Of a stretch of 64,000 nt of DNA, positions 8,218-17,837 are shown piece after piece; the stretch's first letter is position 1; every line of letters begins with the position of its first letter. The notes under the pieces were generated by a model, which did not search any database, was not told where the DNA came from, and saw only the letters and a program-made list of their open reading frames with translations. The translations under genes were made by a program, and so were the position numbers. Source of the DNA: an uncultured Butyrivibrio sp. (GTDB lineage Bacteria; Bacillota; Clostridia; Lachnospirales; Lachnospiraceae); the NCBI RefSeq assembly GCF_947169445.1, contig NZ_CAMVPU010000013.1, positions 1-64,000 on the forward strand, given 5' to 3'.

Positions 8218-8364
8218 TTAAACCAAAAACTTAATACCTTCTATAACAGGCTTCTCTTTCTTAGGATACTGCGGATTAGCCTTTATTTCTAAAAACATCT
8301 TCTTCGCAAGTTTCTCTAGTACTTCAGGCGACATATTCCTGTATTCCTCAGGAATGCAAAAGAA
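8218..8364 (-). pseudogene. Short gene remnant between two glycosyltransferases
   Basis: An open stretch after an in-frame TAG reads IPEEYRNMSPEVLEKLAKKM and continues with NPQYPKKEKPVIEG to a stop at 8218. It looks protein-like but is only about 48 codons, and its one ATG (8334) has a poor ribosome site. No family is recognised; it is best read as the 3' end of a lost gene. The remainder of the 8152-8538 gap shows nothing else I can support. Confidence 0.35.
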
Positions 8365-8538
8365 CTAAACTTTCAAATTCAAAAACTCAAAATCAATCCT
8401 GGAAAAGCGAACGAAATGTCCTGGTGACTATCCATGACGCATAAATGCAATATTGTATTCTGCCGCTTAGCAACAGCTGTTAGGATAGCACATCATGTTT
8501 TTGGTGTAAAGAGCTTTATGCGGTTTTCAAGGTACCAT

Positions 8539-9714
8539 CTATACATAACTCAATCTAGGTGCTTCCCACAAGATTTGATCTTCACTCACACCTAAAGCTA
8601 TAAGTTCATCCTTTATCTGTTCGTAGTTCTGCTTTCCTTCAATGGCAACCACAACATAATCGTAGGCAACCCTCATAATATCTTCCGGGCTTTCAACCGG
8701 ATACCCCTGCTCTTTTAACGCCGAATAATTCTTATCTGTCCATAATACCAAATTGGAATATCCAGCAGTCCTAAGTGAGTTATAATAGCACTTTCCTATC
8801 ACGCCAGCACCATACAGTACTATCCTGCACTCCTTATCAACCAGACCAAAGGGGAATTGATATCCCATGTCCAAATCATACATTGCTTTCAAGGTCTGCA
8901 TCAGAAACAAAAACAATATCTTATGAACCCCTGCCTTTTGCTGCTCCCAAATTCCAATCTCTTTGAATTCTCGCTCAAAATAGCTTTTCAACAACCTAAG
9001 GCGTTCATAAGTCTCAGTACTATATGACGTTGCCATAGATCCTGAATGAATTCTGTAATGATAATAACAGTCCTCCATCACTACAATACTATTACATCTA
9101 GGGAGCATCCCATAAACAAGAGCATCATCCTCACCATACGTAATCCGATCATCAATCTTATCTAGTACTGGTAAAAGAATATTTCTATTATATATTTTTC
9201 CCCACGCTGAGCCTTCTATCCCCCAATCACCACGTTCATTGCCAATTATCATTCTGGGCAATACATCCTGCACAGCATCGCCCTCATATATTCCGGAAGA
9301 TAGGACCCCTCTATGCATAAAGTGAAGATTAATTTTATCATGAAAGCTACCGCCAATGATGATATCAGCATTCTCATGTTCATCCAGTACAGAAGCCATG
9401 GCTTCAAACATGTTTTTCTCAATCCAGTCATCACTATCGACATAGCTAACCCACTTTGACGATGCAGTCCTTGCTCCTTCACGCCTTGCTGAAACCAGTC
9501 CCTGATTATCCCTATGGATTACCTTGACTCTTCTGTCTTTTTGGGCATAATCATCACAAATACTCTCCGAACCATCACTTGAACCATCATCAACCAGTAT
9601 TATTTCTAGGTTCCTATAGGTCTGATTGATAATACTATCTATACACTCGGAAAGATATTCTTTTGTATTGTATATCGGAACAACTACAGATATTAACACT
9701 TCATTATCAGCCAT
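8539..9714 (-). CDS. GT2 glycosyltransferase with C-terminal Rossmann-like module
   Basis: An approximately 391-residue protein. The GT2 (GT-A) domain covers about residues 1-230, with VVVPIYNTKEYLSECIDSI, the DDGSSDGS nucleotide-binding motif and the DSDD metal site. The last 100 residues begin RIVLYGAGVIGKCYYNSL, the same GxGxxG module as in the preceding gene. The start taken is ATG at 9714, five bases after AAGGTGAT; a TTG four codons earlier is less likely. It ends the run of glycosyltransferase genes that begins at 12869, with spacing of about 15 bases from the previous gene. Confidence 0.85.
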   Translation of the reverse strand: MADNEVLISVVVPIYNTKEYLSECIDSIINQTYRNLEIILVDDGSSDGSESICDDYAQKDRRVKVIHRDNQGLVSARREGARTASSKWVSYVDSDDWIEKNMFEAMASVLDEHENADIIIGGSFHDKINLHFMHRGVLSSGIYEGDAVQDVLPRMIIGNERGDWGIEGSAWGKIYNRNILLPVLDKIDDRITYGEDDALVYGMLPRCNSIVVMEDCYYHYRIHSGSMATSYSTETYERLRLLKSYFEREFKEIGIWEQQKAGVHKILFLFLMQTLKAMYDLDMGYQFPFGLVDKECRIVLYGAGVIGKCYYNSLRTAGYSNLVLWTDKNYSALKEQGYPVESPEDIMRVAYDYVVVAIEGKQNYEQIKDELIALGVSEDQILWEAPRLSYV

Positions 9715-9729
9715 ATCACCTTCCAAAGA

Positions 9730-10998
9730 TCACTTCTCTTCCTGCGATTTGTGGTTTTCAATTACTTTTTGATAATAATCATAATAAACAGGATATATTT
9801 CATCCGGTGTCAATCTTCTAACTTTTTCTTTTATTTTTTCACTCATCTTACCTTTTTCTTCGGCAGAAAGATTCATAACATGGTTAATCGCATCAAAAAA
9901 GGAATCCGCATTATCTCGTTCGCACAAGAATCCAGTTTCTCCATCGTCTATTATTTCCTCATAGCTCGCACCATTTGTGGCAATAACGATTTTCCCCAGA
10001 GCCATAGCTTCGAGACAAGCATTTGACAGATTCTCTATTCGACCAGGCAAAAGACATAACGATGCCCCATTAATAACAGGATACAGTTCTTCACGTACAA
10101 GATTCCCCAACACTATAATGCGGTCAGCATAATCTTTAGCAAATTCCGTTACGAACAAAGAGCCCAATTGTTCTCTACCATCGAAACTCACATAAGTATC
10201 TCGCCCTGCCAATACCAAATAATAATCTCGGTACTTATCAAGCAGTTCATATACTAATCCCATTAGGATTCCTAATCCCTTTAAAAAACTAATGGATCCA
10301 AAAAACAGATAATACTTCTTATTACCTATTTCAGAACTAAAGATTTCATAATTCCAAGCAGCTATATCACATATGCAAACAGGACTTTGGATAACACTAC
10401 AATTAATTCCAAATTCATCCAAACAAGTTCTCTTCATGATCTGACTTGGACATAACACTTCTCGAACCTTTTTAAGATGACTGGCCTCAACTATATCTCT
10501 TACAGCTTCCTTACGATCATATAAAACACTACCATCAATCGTATTGGCATTTCCCAATACGATATTATATAGCCCTGAAACTCTAACCATAAATGGGATA
10601 CTATTATCCATAAACCTGTAAAGTGCCCCATGATTACAGAAATGTACAACATCAACACCTTCAGTAGTACTTATTTCGTCCAGTCTCTCTCGCACCATAT
10701 GAGCCTTTTGCAGATCAATAATATTTGCCCTTAACGTATTATGGTCAAAACTATGCGCCGAACCATACAAAGAAGAAAGATAATCAACCTCATCCCAATA
10801 CTTTTTTTGAACAAATAGGTTTTCTATTATGACACCTGCATCGCCCTCGTGTTCTTCATACTTCGTAGTCACAAGTAACACTCTTACATCATTGCCCTTC
10901 TCCGCAAACATTTTTGCTATATTTCTGGTGAATGTAGCGAGTCCCCCGGCAGACTGTGTTTTAGACGCATATTCAGTTGTCACAAACACTATTTTCAT
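9730..10998 (-). CDS. GT4 (GT-B) glycosyltransferase
   Basis: About 422 residues with the glycogen-synthase-like GT-B layout: an N-terminal FVTTEYASKTQSAGGLATFT acceptor domain and a C-terminal nucleotide-sugar domain with FGSISFLKGLGILMG, LVREELYPVI and the EX7E-type segment NACLEAMALGKIVIATNGAS ending in EEIIDD. This is the signature of GT4 retaining enzymes acting on cell-surface glycans. The ATG at 10998 has AAAGG upstream; a GTG eight codons earlier abuts the previous stop codon and is less likely. Confidence 0.87.
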   Translation of the reverse strand: MKIVFVTTEYASKTQSAGGLATFTRNIAKMFAEKGNDVRVLLVTTKYEEHEGDAGVIIENLFVQKKYWDEVDYLSSLYGSAHSFDHNTLRANIIDLQKAHMVRERLDEISTTEGVDVVHFCNHGALYRFMDNSIPFMVRVSGLYNIVLGNANTIDGSVLYDRKEAVRDIVEASHLKKVREVLCPSQIMKRTCLDEFGINCSVIQSPVCICDIAAWNYEIFSSEIGNKKYYLFFGSISFLKGLGILMGLVYELLDKYRDYYLVLAGRDTYVSFDGREQLGSLFVTEFAKDYADRIIVLGNLVREELYPVINGASLCLLPGRIENLSNACLEAMALGKIVIATNGASYEEIIDDGETGFLCERDNADSFFDAINHVMNLSAEEKGKMSEKIKEKVRRLTPDEIYPVYYDYYQKVIENHKSQEEK

Positions 10999-11022
10999 CG
11001 GATAAATTACCTTTCTTAACAC

Positions 11023-12351
11023 TTATAACCTATTCTCTTCTACCAGCACTGAAAAAATACCGTCCATATATTCCGACTGATTCTTAAAAATCTCAGTTAT
11101 CGGTTTCTGTTTAAGAATGTACTTCCATATAGTCAACAATTTTTCTGTATACAATCTCCAAGTATAGCTTTCTACCGAATCCACTATCAGTTTTCTTTTA
11201 TTCTGTAAATCCAGGAATGCATTATGAAATTCAGTTATAGTATTGCATGGATAATCAATTCCGCAGCCAAGATCCAGATGATACCCTTGCGGCGTCACAA
11301 TTGTGCCCGCCCCGGCGTACAGAGCGTCCAAATATCCCATTGTTCCTTCATCAAACCCCATATATAAAAAGTAATCTATGGTGCTCATCAAATTGGTGTA
11401 AATATCAAGATCAAAATCGTCATACAGCTCCACTTCAAAGCCCATTTTTCTCATTTCATTTACAATTGCTTCCCATCCAGCCCCCATGATCTTAAACCTA
11501 AAATATTCAGGATTAATGCCTTCAAGCACATCCAATATCGCTGTAGCTCTTTTTCTAACATCTTCACCGTCATGGCACTTATGAGTAATACCAATTACAT
11601 ATTTATGAGTTTTAATCAGATGATCATGAGCAGGGTTCACATAGCAGAGTTTTTCCCTGGGTACTCCCCAAAGGCTCAGTTTATCCATGGTATCTTTTGA
11701 CATACAAATGCCCAAGGCTGCTGTTTGAAGCTGTTTCTTAAGAAGGTCGACTTTTTTGGACGCATCAACGTGAGTTATCATAAGCGTATCATTCTTATAT
11801 GGTTTAAAAGCCACGTACGGAATGTGATGGTTGATATCTGCCTTATCATCAGGATCATCAGTTATCTTAGTGTCGACACCCAATTCGCTTAAATTACTTT
11901 CCAATTTCTCCGCAAATTTCCTGAATATCCATCCTGTATCTCTACAGACTATATTCACCTTGAGCTTCTGCTTAATCTCAGTTACTCTGTATGAGTTGGA
12001 GCTGGACCAAAAATTATCAACAAATGTGATATTGTTAAAAAAATGAACAGCATAGCCCTCTACACCATATTTTCTCAAATCTTCACATGCATCGATGAAT
12101 CTCTTTCCTCCAACTATGCACACCAATACTATTACCCGGCCACTCAATTTCTTTAATTCATTGATTCCATAAAATATCTCGCCGTCAACCTCAATCTTTG
12201 TCTCAGAATCCTTATCAAAAAAGAGCTCATATTTGGGCATTTTATCCCTATTTGATATGAACTCTTCCTTTGAACCATAAATAATCGTCTTTAGATTTGT
12301 TGAACGTGATAATTCATAATAATCTTGTTTAAAGCCTACTAGCTCTAACAT
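11023..12351 (-). CDS. GT-B-like glycosyltransferase of uncertain class
   Basis: About 442 residues. The N-terminal 130 residues resemble a small Rossmann domain, and the rest looks like a GT-B transferase: a histidine-containing LMITHVDASKK, PREKLCYVNPAHD, and a C-terminal DYFLYMGFDEGTMGYLDALY with AGAGTIVTPQGYHLDLG in place of the usual GT4 EX7E block. ATG at 12351 is preceded by GGAG at eight bases and is preferred over the ATG at 12366, which lacks a ribosome site. It is adjacent to the GT4 gene (stop followed immediately by the next start region). Confidence 0.65.
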   Translation of the reverse strand: MLELVGFKQDYYELSRSTNLKTIIYGSKEEFISNRDKMPKYELFFDKDSETKIEVDGEIFYGINELKKLSGRVIVLVCIVGGKRFIDACEDLRKYGVEGYAVHFFNNITFVDNFWSSSNSYRVTEIKQKLKVNIVCRDTGWIFRKFAEKLESNLSELGVDTKITDDPDDKADINHHIPYVAFKPYKNDTLMITHVDASKKVDLLKKQLQTAALGICMSKDTMDKLSLWGVPREKLCYVNPAHDHLIKTHKYVIGITHKCHDGEDVRKRATAILDVLEGINPEYFRFKIMGAGWEAIVNEMRKMGFEVELYDDFDLDIYTNLMSTIDYFLYMGFDEGTMGYLDALYAGAGTIVTPQGYHLDLGCGIDYPCNTITEFHNAFLDLQNKRKLIVDSVESYTWRLYTEKLLTIWKYILKQKPITEIFKNQSEYMDGIFSVLVEENRL

Positions 12352-12389
12352 ATGTTTTTCTCCCATAGCATATGCATCAAATATACTTT

Positions 12390-12869
12390 TTACGACTCGT
12401 AAAGAATATTCTCAATACTAATTACCGGACATTCAATCTTATTATTTATCACTTCTACTATTTCATCAAAATAAGATACAGCAGCAATCACAATAACATC
12501 CACTGGATCAAAAGGATCATTTGGAGAAACAATCGTAAGTCCATTTACCATTTTCGTTTTATCTTTATCGATACAATACCTTACAATAATCTCACTATCT
12601 TTCATTTCTTTAGCCAGACTTGTTCCTAACTCATTCATCCCGTAAATAGCTATCCTAGTATAGCCTTTTTCAGAAAAATAGTTTTCTGCTTTCCATCCTT
12701 CCATCTTTTTATTCAACCATACATTTAGCAGCCTTTTCTGCTCTTCCAATCTTTCTCTATCATTATGTACCCTTATTAGCTGTTTTCTATCATAAATCAC
12801 CGAGATTTCTTTCAATACCAGCAGTAAACAAGCCAATGTCATAGCAGAAAACAGCTTCTTTTTGCTCAT
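12390..12869 (-). CDS. Membrane-anchored small Rossmann-like protein
   Basis: About 159 residues. A hydrophobic N-terminal segment (AMTLACLLLVLKE) suggests a membrane anchor, followed by a charged, probably coiled-coil stretch rich in K/E/R, then RIAIYGMNELGTSLAKEM and a compact alpha/beta region ending VIVIAAVSYFDEI. It is a stand-alone relative of the GxGxxG module appended to several transferases here, with the second glycine replaced (GMNELG). The ATG at 12869 lies just after the stop of the GT2 gene and has only a weak ribosome site, suggesting coupled translation. Function unknown. Confidence 0.6.
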   Translation of the reverse strand: MSKKKLFSAMTLACLLLVLKEISVIYDRKQLIRVHNDRERLEEQKRLLNVWLNKKMEGWKAENYFSEKGYTRIAIYGMNELGTSLAKEMKDSEIIVRYCIDKDKTKMVNGLTIVSPNDPFDPVDVIVIAAVSYFDEIVEVINNKIECPVISIENILYES

Positions 12870-12879
12870 AAACAAACGT

Positions 12880-13776
12880 CTACCAATCCCTTCCTTTTTT
12901 GTATCTTAGCCAAAATTCAGCATCCATTAGCCTTCTCATTATCATTTTCATTGCTCTATTATCATGGCCAAGGTTATATAAAGCCAGTAATTCATGATAT
13001 AGGAATCCTTCCAATCCAGAACCGCATCTCTCATATACTCCTTTATAATATGTCTCTACCATATCTATTGATGTTTTACTTTCTATAAGCTCTGCATTTT
13101 TCAAAATAACATATCTATAACCATCAACTCGTCTTTTCTTATCTTTAGAAATAGTCTCTCCTTCATGCAAATGGTATTTAAATAGGGGTCTAGAAATATA
13201 TATAAAATTAGTCTCACTCGCTATCCGCAATTTAGTGTCAACTTCTTGGTAAGAAGGGACATTACAATCTAATCCCCCAATATTTATCAAAACATCTTTT
13301 CGTATCAACATACTTTGAAACATGATTTCTGCGTATAATACATCAGCTAGTGAATACACCTTCTTTTCATTGCCACACTTTCTATATTTCTCTGCATTAC
13401 CAATAGCAGTGTACCCATCTCCAAAAATAGCAGTACACTCAGGATTATTATTTATCTCGTTGATTTGTAGTTGTAGTTTCTCAGGCAACCACTCATCATC
13501 TGAATCCAAAAATGCAATCCAATTGCCTTTTGCATTTTGAATACCGATATTTCTAGCATTTTGAGCGCCTTTACTATGTTTGAGTTCAAACAATCTAAGC
13601 GAAGACCACTCTTGTTGCAACAAACATACTATATCAATTGTGTTATCAGTAGATGCATCATCAACAACAATAACTTCAATTGGCTTCATTATTTGTGAGT
13701 ATACAGACCTTATTGCTCTTTCAACTGTTTTGCATCTGTTATAGGTAGGAATCACAACTGTGACCTCAATATCCAT
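12880..13776 (-). CDS. GT2 glycosyltransferase
   Basis: A 298-residue single-domain GT-A enzyme: VVIPTYNRCKTVERAIRSV at the N-terminus, VVDDASTDNT for nucleotide binding, and DSDDEWLPEKL for the metal site near residue 92. The ATG has AAGGG nine bases upstream. The C-terminal third is variable, as usual for acceptor-binding regions. It starts a block of minus-strand transferase genes, and its sequence is more AT-rich than the housekeeping region to the left. Confidence 0.87.
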   Translation of the reverse strand: MDIEVTVVIPTYNRCKTVERAIRSVYSQIMKPIEVIVVDDASTDNTIDIVCLLQQEWSSLRLFELKHSKGAQNARNIGIQNAKGNWIAFLDSDDEWLPEKLQLQINEINNNPECTAIFGDGYTAIGNAEKYRKCGNEKKVYSLADVLYAEIMFQSMLIRKDVLINIGGLDCNVPSYQEVDTKLRIASETNFIYISRPLFKYHLHEGETISKDKKRRVDGYRYVILKNAELIESKTSIDMVETYYKGVYERCGSGLEGFLYHELLALYNLGHDNRAMKMIMRRLMDAEFWLRYKKGRDW

Positions 13777-13827
13777 ATACTAGCACCCTTTTCTTTCTCA
13801 TTTCGTCTTAATCTAATATGAGCACCA

Positions 13828-14796
13828 TCATTCACTAATACACTCAATCATCATTTTTAATTGCAAATCATTGTTTTCATATGCAATACCGTTTTCTAAA
13901 AACAACTTAGCATCCTCTAAGTCATATGAATATTTTGTTACAACCTCAACTTTTCTGTCTTTATCCCAAATACATATAGTATTTGAAATTTTGTTGTAAT
14001 ATATCCATTTATTATCTATTTTCTTTATAAATAGATATTTTGCTTCATCATATAGCCATATATTATTATTTTTTATTCCAACGCCTACGTAAAAATGTTT
14101 TTCCACTTCAGAAAAATCTACTGTCCCACTTTTCAAATCATAAATTGCGATTTTAGAGCTTCCCGTCCGTGGCGAACATATCAATCTACCTTTATCAAAA
14201 CAAACCCCTGAATAACCATTTTTTTCACTGCCAAGGCTAATTATCTCACTTTTATTATTTATCAAATTATATGACAATATTGCATTCGCGTTACAGTAAG
14301 GAATATAAATAGTATTTTCCAAAAAAACTGTCTGTTGCCTAAAAAAAGCATCACTAGGATTAAACACAAAATTATTATTTGGGGGAACTCTCCAATCACA
14401 AATCATTTTTAGTTCATTAGTATGTATATTTATTCTATATATCTCAGGAAAGAACAACGAAAAAATATAGACGTAATCCCCAACCGCTCTTGCAGGCATA
14501 AATTTGGGCTTTCCGCTAAAATAATAATGTTCAGGTAATCCAATTTTTTCCTGCTCTCCTGTTCTTATATCATAAACAGCTATTTCTGATGCAAAAAAAG
14601 GAATAAGAAATAATTTAGCATTTGCACAAACGATAGAAGCATACAGTCGCTGTACTCTATATTTCTCGTTTTCAATCGTGCATACTTTCTTAACAGTATT
14701 ATTCTCTAAATCAGCGCAAAAAAGCCCATTGTGCTTATAAGAAAAAAAGAAAAGCATATTTTCCAAAAGTTCAACATCTTCTGTACATATATTCAC
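13828..14796 (-). CDS. Cytosolic beta-propeller-like protein of unknown function
   Basis: About 322 residues of repeated short strands with aromatic turns (YVYIFSLFFPEIYRI, TIYIPYCNANAILSYNL, RLICSPRTGSSKIAIYDL), consistent with a Kelch or WD-like propeller; no signal peptide or catalytic motif is visible. The start is uncertain. GTG at 14796 has GGAG nine bases upstream and is used here; ATG codons at 14805, 14811 and 14850 have poorer sites. It lies directly downstream of an FkbM methyltransferase gene. Comparable proteins occur in Lachnospiraceae glycan loci, but I know of no assigned role. Confidence 0.55.
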   Translation of the reverse strand: MNICTEDVELLENMLFFFSYKHNGLFCADLENNTVKKVCTIENEKYRVQRLYASIVCANAKLFLIPFFASEIAVYDIRTGEQEKIGLPEHYYFSGKPKFMPARAVGDYVYIFSLFFPEIYRINIHTNELKMICDWRVPPNNNFVFNPSDAFFRQQTVFLENTIYIPYCNANAILSYNLINNKSEIISLGSEKNGYSGVCFDKGRLICSPRTGSSKIAIYDLKSGTVDFSEVEKHFYVGVGIKNNNIWLYDEAKYLFIKKIDNKWIYYNKISNTICIWDKDRKVEVVTKYSYDLEDAKLFLENGIAYENNDLQLKMMIECISE

Positions 14797-14885
14797 AATG
14801 ATCATCTCCATTAGTATATAGAGAGTGCGTAGTCCCACTAACCAAATCATCAGTAAAAAGTACTTTTAAAAAAGTATTTGTATAG

Positions 14886-15908
14886 TCAAAATGCATAAAC
14901 AACACTTTCCCACATATTAGAATTATAATGTCGAAAGCAAAACCTATAGCTATTATCAATAGCTAAAATTATACGTGGTATTTCCACAAAATCATCCACT
15001 TGATGATAAATACAGATAGCTAATTTAGGATGATATTTCATTATAGTTTCACGCGCACCCTCTAAAGCATTTCGTTCAGCACCTTCAATATCCATCTTGA
15101 TAAATGAAGCTCTTCTACCATCCAGAATACTATCAATCTTCTTCGTTTCTATATAATCATCACCATTTTCAATCTTAGACGATAAACCATCTGCCGAAAA
15201 GCGCTGTCTACCATTTTGATTCCAAGCTGCGCACATATACAATTCTACATTCTGATAATCTCTCAAATTCATTTTTGCCTTGTTATATGCATACTCATTT
15301 GCCTCAATACCAATTATCTTACTATAATTACATTTCTTAGCCATCTCTACTATTGTTTCTCCCTCACACATTCCACAATCAACAATAAAATCACCATCCT
15401 CAAGTGAACACTGTGTACAATCCAAATATTGCTCCCCGCATGTAGCAATAATTGCCCCTGTCCTAGGGATAAATATATTTGAGTGATTAAATTTGTAATA
15501 AGTTCCTAGTTGTTCATACATATCTTTCCAATATACTCTAGAAGCTAACACATAATAATAATCCTCGTCATCAGCTATAAGTTCCTCAAGCTTGATAACA
15601 GGTATCCCATCTAACACCCTATTATTATCACGTCCACAAAAAGCATAGATACTATATCCTGCTTGTTCTAATATCAACTTGGTCATCCTACCATATGCTC
15701 CAGCGCCATAAATAACTATTTTTTGCCCTCCATACATATTACTAAATTCATCTCTACTAGAAATAGTCCATTCTTTATTCATTTTTCTTAATTCATCTAG
15801 AAAAATTACATCATTTCTAGTGATAGCATATGACAAAAGCATATCAAAGATATGTTTAGACTCCTCATCTTGTATTTTCTCGTATATTTCCCTTAATGAA
15901 TCAATCAT
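14886..15908 (-). CDS. FkbM family methyltransferase with N-terminal Rossmann-like module
   Basis: About 340 residues. Residues 45-140 form a GxGxxG module (KIVIYGAGAYGRMTKLI); the C-terminal half is an FkbM SAM-dependent methyltransferase with the SAM loop IVDCGMCEGETIVEMAKK, the acidic GIEANEYAY and the family's FIKMDIEGAERNAL block. FkbM enzymes O-methylate sugars and polyketides. The ATG at 15908 has AGAGG six bases upstream; the ATG two codons earlier abuts that site and is unlikely. Its upstream region holds a repeat/terminator copy. Confidence 0.83.
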   Translation of the reverse strand: MIDSLREIYEKIQDEESKHIFDMLLSYAITRNDVIFLDELRKMNKEWTISSRDEFSNMYGGQKIVIYGAGAYGRMTKLILEQAGYSIYAFCGRDNNRVLDGIPVIKLEELIADDEDYYYVLASRVYWKDMYEQLGTYYKFNHSNIFIPRTGAIIATCGEQYLDCTQCSLEDGDFIVDCGMCEGETIVEMAKKCNYSKIIGIEANEYAYNKAKMNLRDYQNVELYMCAAWNQNGRQRFSADGLSSKIENGDDYIETKKIDSILDGRRASFIKMDIEGAERNALEGARETIMKYHPKLAICIYHQVDDFVEIPRIILAIDNSYRFCFRHYNSNMWESVVYAF

Positions 15909-15963
15909 TTTCATCCTCTTTTCAGTATCCTGTTATAGTCAACAAGCTGCGAACTATTCTATC

Positions 15964-16012
15964 TACAATAAAACTCCCGACACAAGTTTCCATACCTTAC
16001 ATCGGGAGTTCA
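15964..16012 (-). repeat. Repeat copy A: terminator-like stem-loop
   Basis: AACTCCCGA (15972-15980) and TCGGGAGTT (16002-16010) form a perfect 9-bp stem, followed on the minus strand by TTTATTG. The whole ~49-base stretch is nearly the same as the one at 17774-17819, differing at a few loop positions. Confidence 0.75.
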
Positions 16013-16394
16013 TTCACTAATTCTGTTTACTTAAAGATACAATATCTTATTTACTAACTATTTTTCCATCGTATTATACTTATGAAAAAAGATGGGGTTG
16101 TTATCGTAAGTATATTGCAGAAACGGGATGCCCTTCTTTTTCTTTTCCACATTACCCAAGTCATATAAATACATTTTTACCATCTAATGCATGTAGTATT
16201 AGCATCTCAATTGCATAAACATTGAATCTTACAGGTTCGCCTTAATCTGAATATTTTGAAAGCGCAAATCTTGCCATGAATCCATCGCTAAAACCAGGCT
16301 CAGACGAGTGAGCAGTAACATTTATTGCCAAGATAAGACAAGACTTATACCACTGATATTGGTTATCATCACATATAATAATCAATCATGGGAA

Positions 16395-16486
16395 TAGTCT
16401 GGCGAACACCGTGAACACTATACATGAATAAATTACTGTGTGATGATACCATGTATCAACCTGATGTAAAGTATGAAGTTGTCAAT
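16395..16486 (-). repeat. Repeat copy A: 92-base direct repeat
   Basis: From TAGTCTGGCGAACACC to GATGTAAAGTATGAAG and GTTGTCAA this matches 18289-18380 with scattered substitutions and one short length difference. Together with the stem-loop repeat it marks the two ends of a unit present twice in the same orientation, flanking the FkbM gene at 16508-17620. Confidence 0.75.
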
Positions 16487-16507
16487 GTTCATCTATCATT
16501 TCAATCT

Positions 16508-17620
16508 TTAAACTATAAAGAACAGGTCTGTCTGCACTCTTTTTTCCGCGCGCATTTTTTCAATCAACTCTCTGATCTCGCTTACAGGTCGTTTCAGTTC
16601 TTTTCCCTTAACATATTCCGAATAATCTAAGTAATAGTTATATGTTCCTTCAATAATTGACAAATACTCGTTCAGCAAGCCCTTTTCTTCGTATACAAAA
16701 GGATTGAATTCCTGCATCATAGGTATCTTGTTCTTTAGGACAGTGGCCGCGCCCTTAAGAACGTTTACTTCGAAGCCTTCTACGTCAATCCAAATATAAT
16801 CGATTTGTCCGGAATTAATGGCTTCTTTTTCGCAGAACTCATCAAAGGTAATCATATTAACTGTTTCGCAGTTCTTTCCTGCTATATTATTAGTCTTAGT
16901 AACACTTGATCCGCCAGGATTATCAGTATTCTCATTGAAAAATGCTTTTCCAGCAGCATCTGCAAAAGCAACGTGGCAGACCTTTATATCTTCCACATTA
17001 TTAGCGATGCAATTCATACGAAATAAGTCATAATTGTCTTTTCCGGCTTCAATTCCTATGATTTTTAACTTTGGATTGAGTTCCTTTTTTACATAAATTG
17101 ATGTTGTACCTATATTGGCTCCAACATCAAAGAAATAACCGTTTCTAGCTTTTTTACCATAATACTTGTCAGTAAGTTCAAAGAAGGCATTTATCTGATT
17201 TTCAGCAAAGTTAATTCCTGTACGGAGCATACTCTCGCCAATTATTCTGTCGTGAGATGAGAATATGTATTTGATTCCATTTGTAAGAGCGCATGAACAA
17301 TATGGCATAGTTCTATGCACTTCTGGGATCATTGCATAGAAATCGATTTCATATATTATTTTGTTTTTTAAATCATCATAATTTGGTAATAGTTCTTTTA
17401 AGTATTCTATTATTCCTCGACTAGCTTCTACCGCGATAACGAGGTAATCAAAATCAGTGAAATCTAATGAAGTTGCTTCTATTACAGGCTTATCGTAGTA
17501 TTCATTTTTAGTTCTTTTGCTCTCGACAAAATAAATAACTTCACAGTTACATTTGAGAAAAATAATCTCTTCTATAAAATCATGTGCTCTGTTTCCGGTT
17601 CCGTATATTGCAATCTTCAT
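16508..17620 (-). CDS. FkbM family methyltransferase with N-terminal Rossmann-like module
   Basis: A 370-residue protein. It opens with IAIYGTGNRAHDFIEEI, a GxGxxx module of about 110 residues, followed by the methyltransferase domain: FFDVGANIGTTSIYV (SAM loop), IGIEAGKDNYDLF, and the FkbM-type YIWIDVEGFEVNVLKGA. It likely O-methylates a sugar or linked group of the surface glycan. The ATG has AGGA about ten bases upstream. It is isolated, with repeat-bounded degenerate DNA on both sides, which suggests it arrived or was preserved separately from its neighbours. Confidence 0.85.
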   Translation of the reverse strand: MKIAIYGTGNRAHDFIEEIIFLKCNCEVIYFVESKRTKNEYYDKPVIEATSLDFTDFDYLVIAVEASRGIIEYLKELLPNYDDLKNKIIYEIDFYAMIPEVHRTMPYCSCALTNGIKYIFSSHDRIIGESMLRTGINFAENQINAFFELTDKYYGKKARNGYFFDVGANIGTTSIYVKKELNPKLKIIGIEAGKDNYDLFRMNCIANNVEDIKVCHVAFADAAGKAFFNENTDNPGGSSVTKTNNIAGKNCETVNMITFDEFCEKEAINSGQIDYIWIDVEGFEVNVLKGAATVLKNKIPMMQEFNPFVYEEKGLLNEYLSIIEGTYNYYLDYSEYVKGKELKRPVSEIRELIEKMRAEKRVQTDLFFIV

Positions 17621-17773
17621 TTGTGTTAGTTCCTATAAAACTTCTATTATAGTATTCTATGCATTGGTATCTGTCACAGTGACTTTTTTGCGGGCGTCAA
17701 AATTAACTGACTTTGATATCCTTCTCCATTTTCCATTAATAGGCACTATTTTCATTTTTTGAACAGTTCATTT

Positions 17774-17819
17774 ACAATAAAACTCCCGACATAAGTATTC
17801 ATTCCTTACATCGGGAGTC
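17774..17819 (-). terminator. Repeat copy B: terminator after the Rpn remnant
   Basis: ACTCCCGA (17782-17789) and TCGGGAGT (17811-17818) form an 8-bp stem with a 21-base loop, followed on the minus strand by TTTTATTG. It lies 19 bases after the Rpn fragment's stop codon, so it is probably that gene's intrinsic terminator. It matches 15964-16012. Confidence 0.65.
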
Positions 17820-17837
17820 CATTTTCTTATTATTCAA

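Larger units (their letters stand above)
15915..16507. other. 593-base scarred spacer with repeat ends and gene remnants
   Basis: No intact gene is visible. The left end holds a stem-loop (15972-16010) and the right end a ~92-base direct repeat (16395-16486); both recur around the Rpn fragment near 17.8-18.4 kb. Between them, on the minus strand, a stretch ending at a TAA at 16242 reads QYQWYKSCLILAINV and then SSEPGFSDGFMARF without a plausible start, which looks like a decayed 3' coding end of unknown family. Confidence 0.5.
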
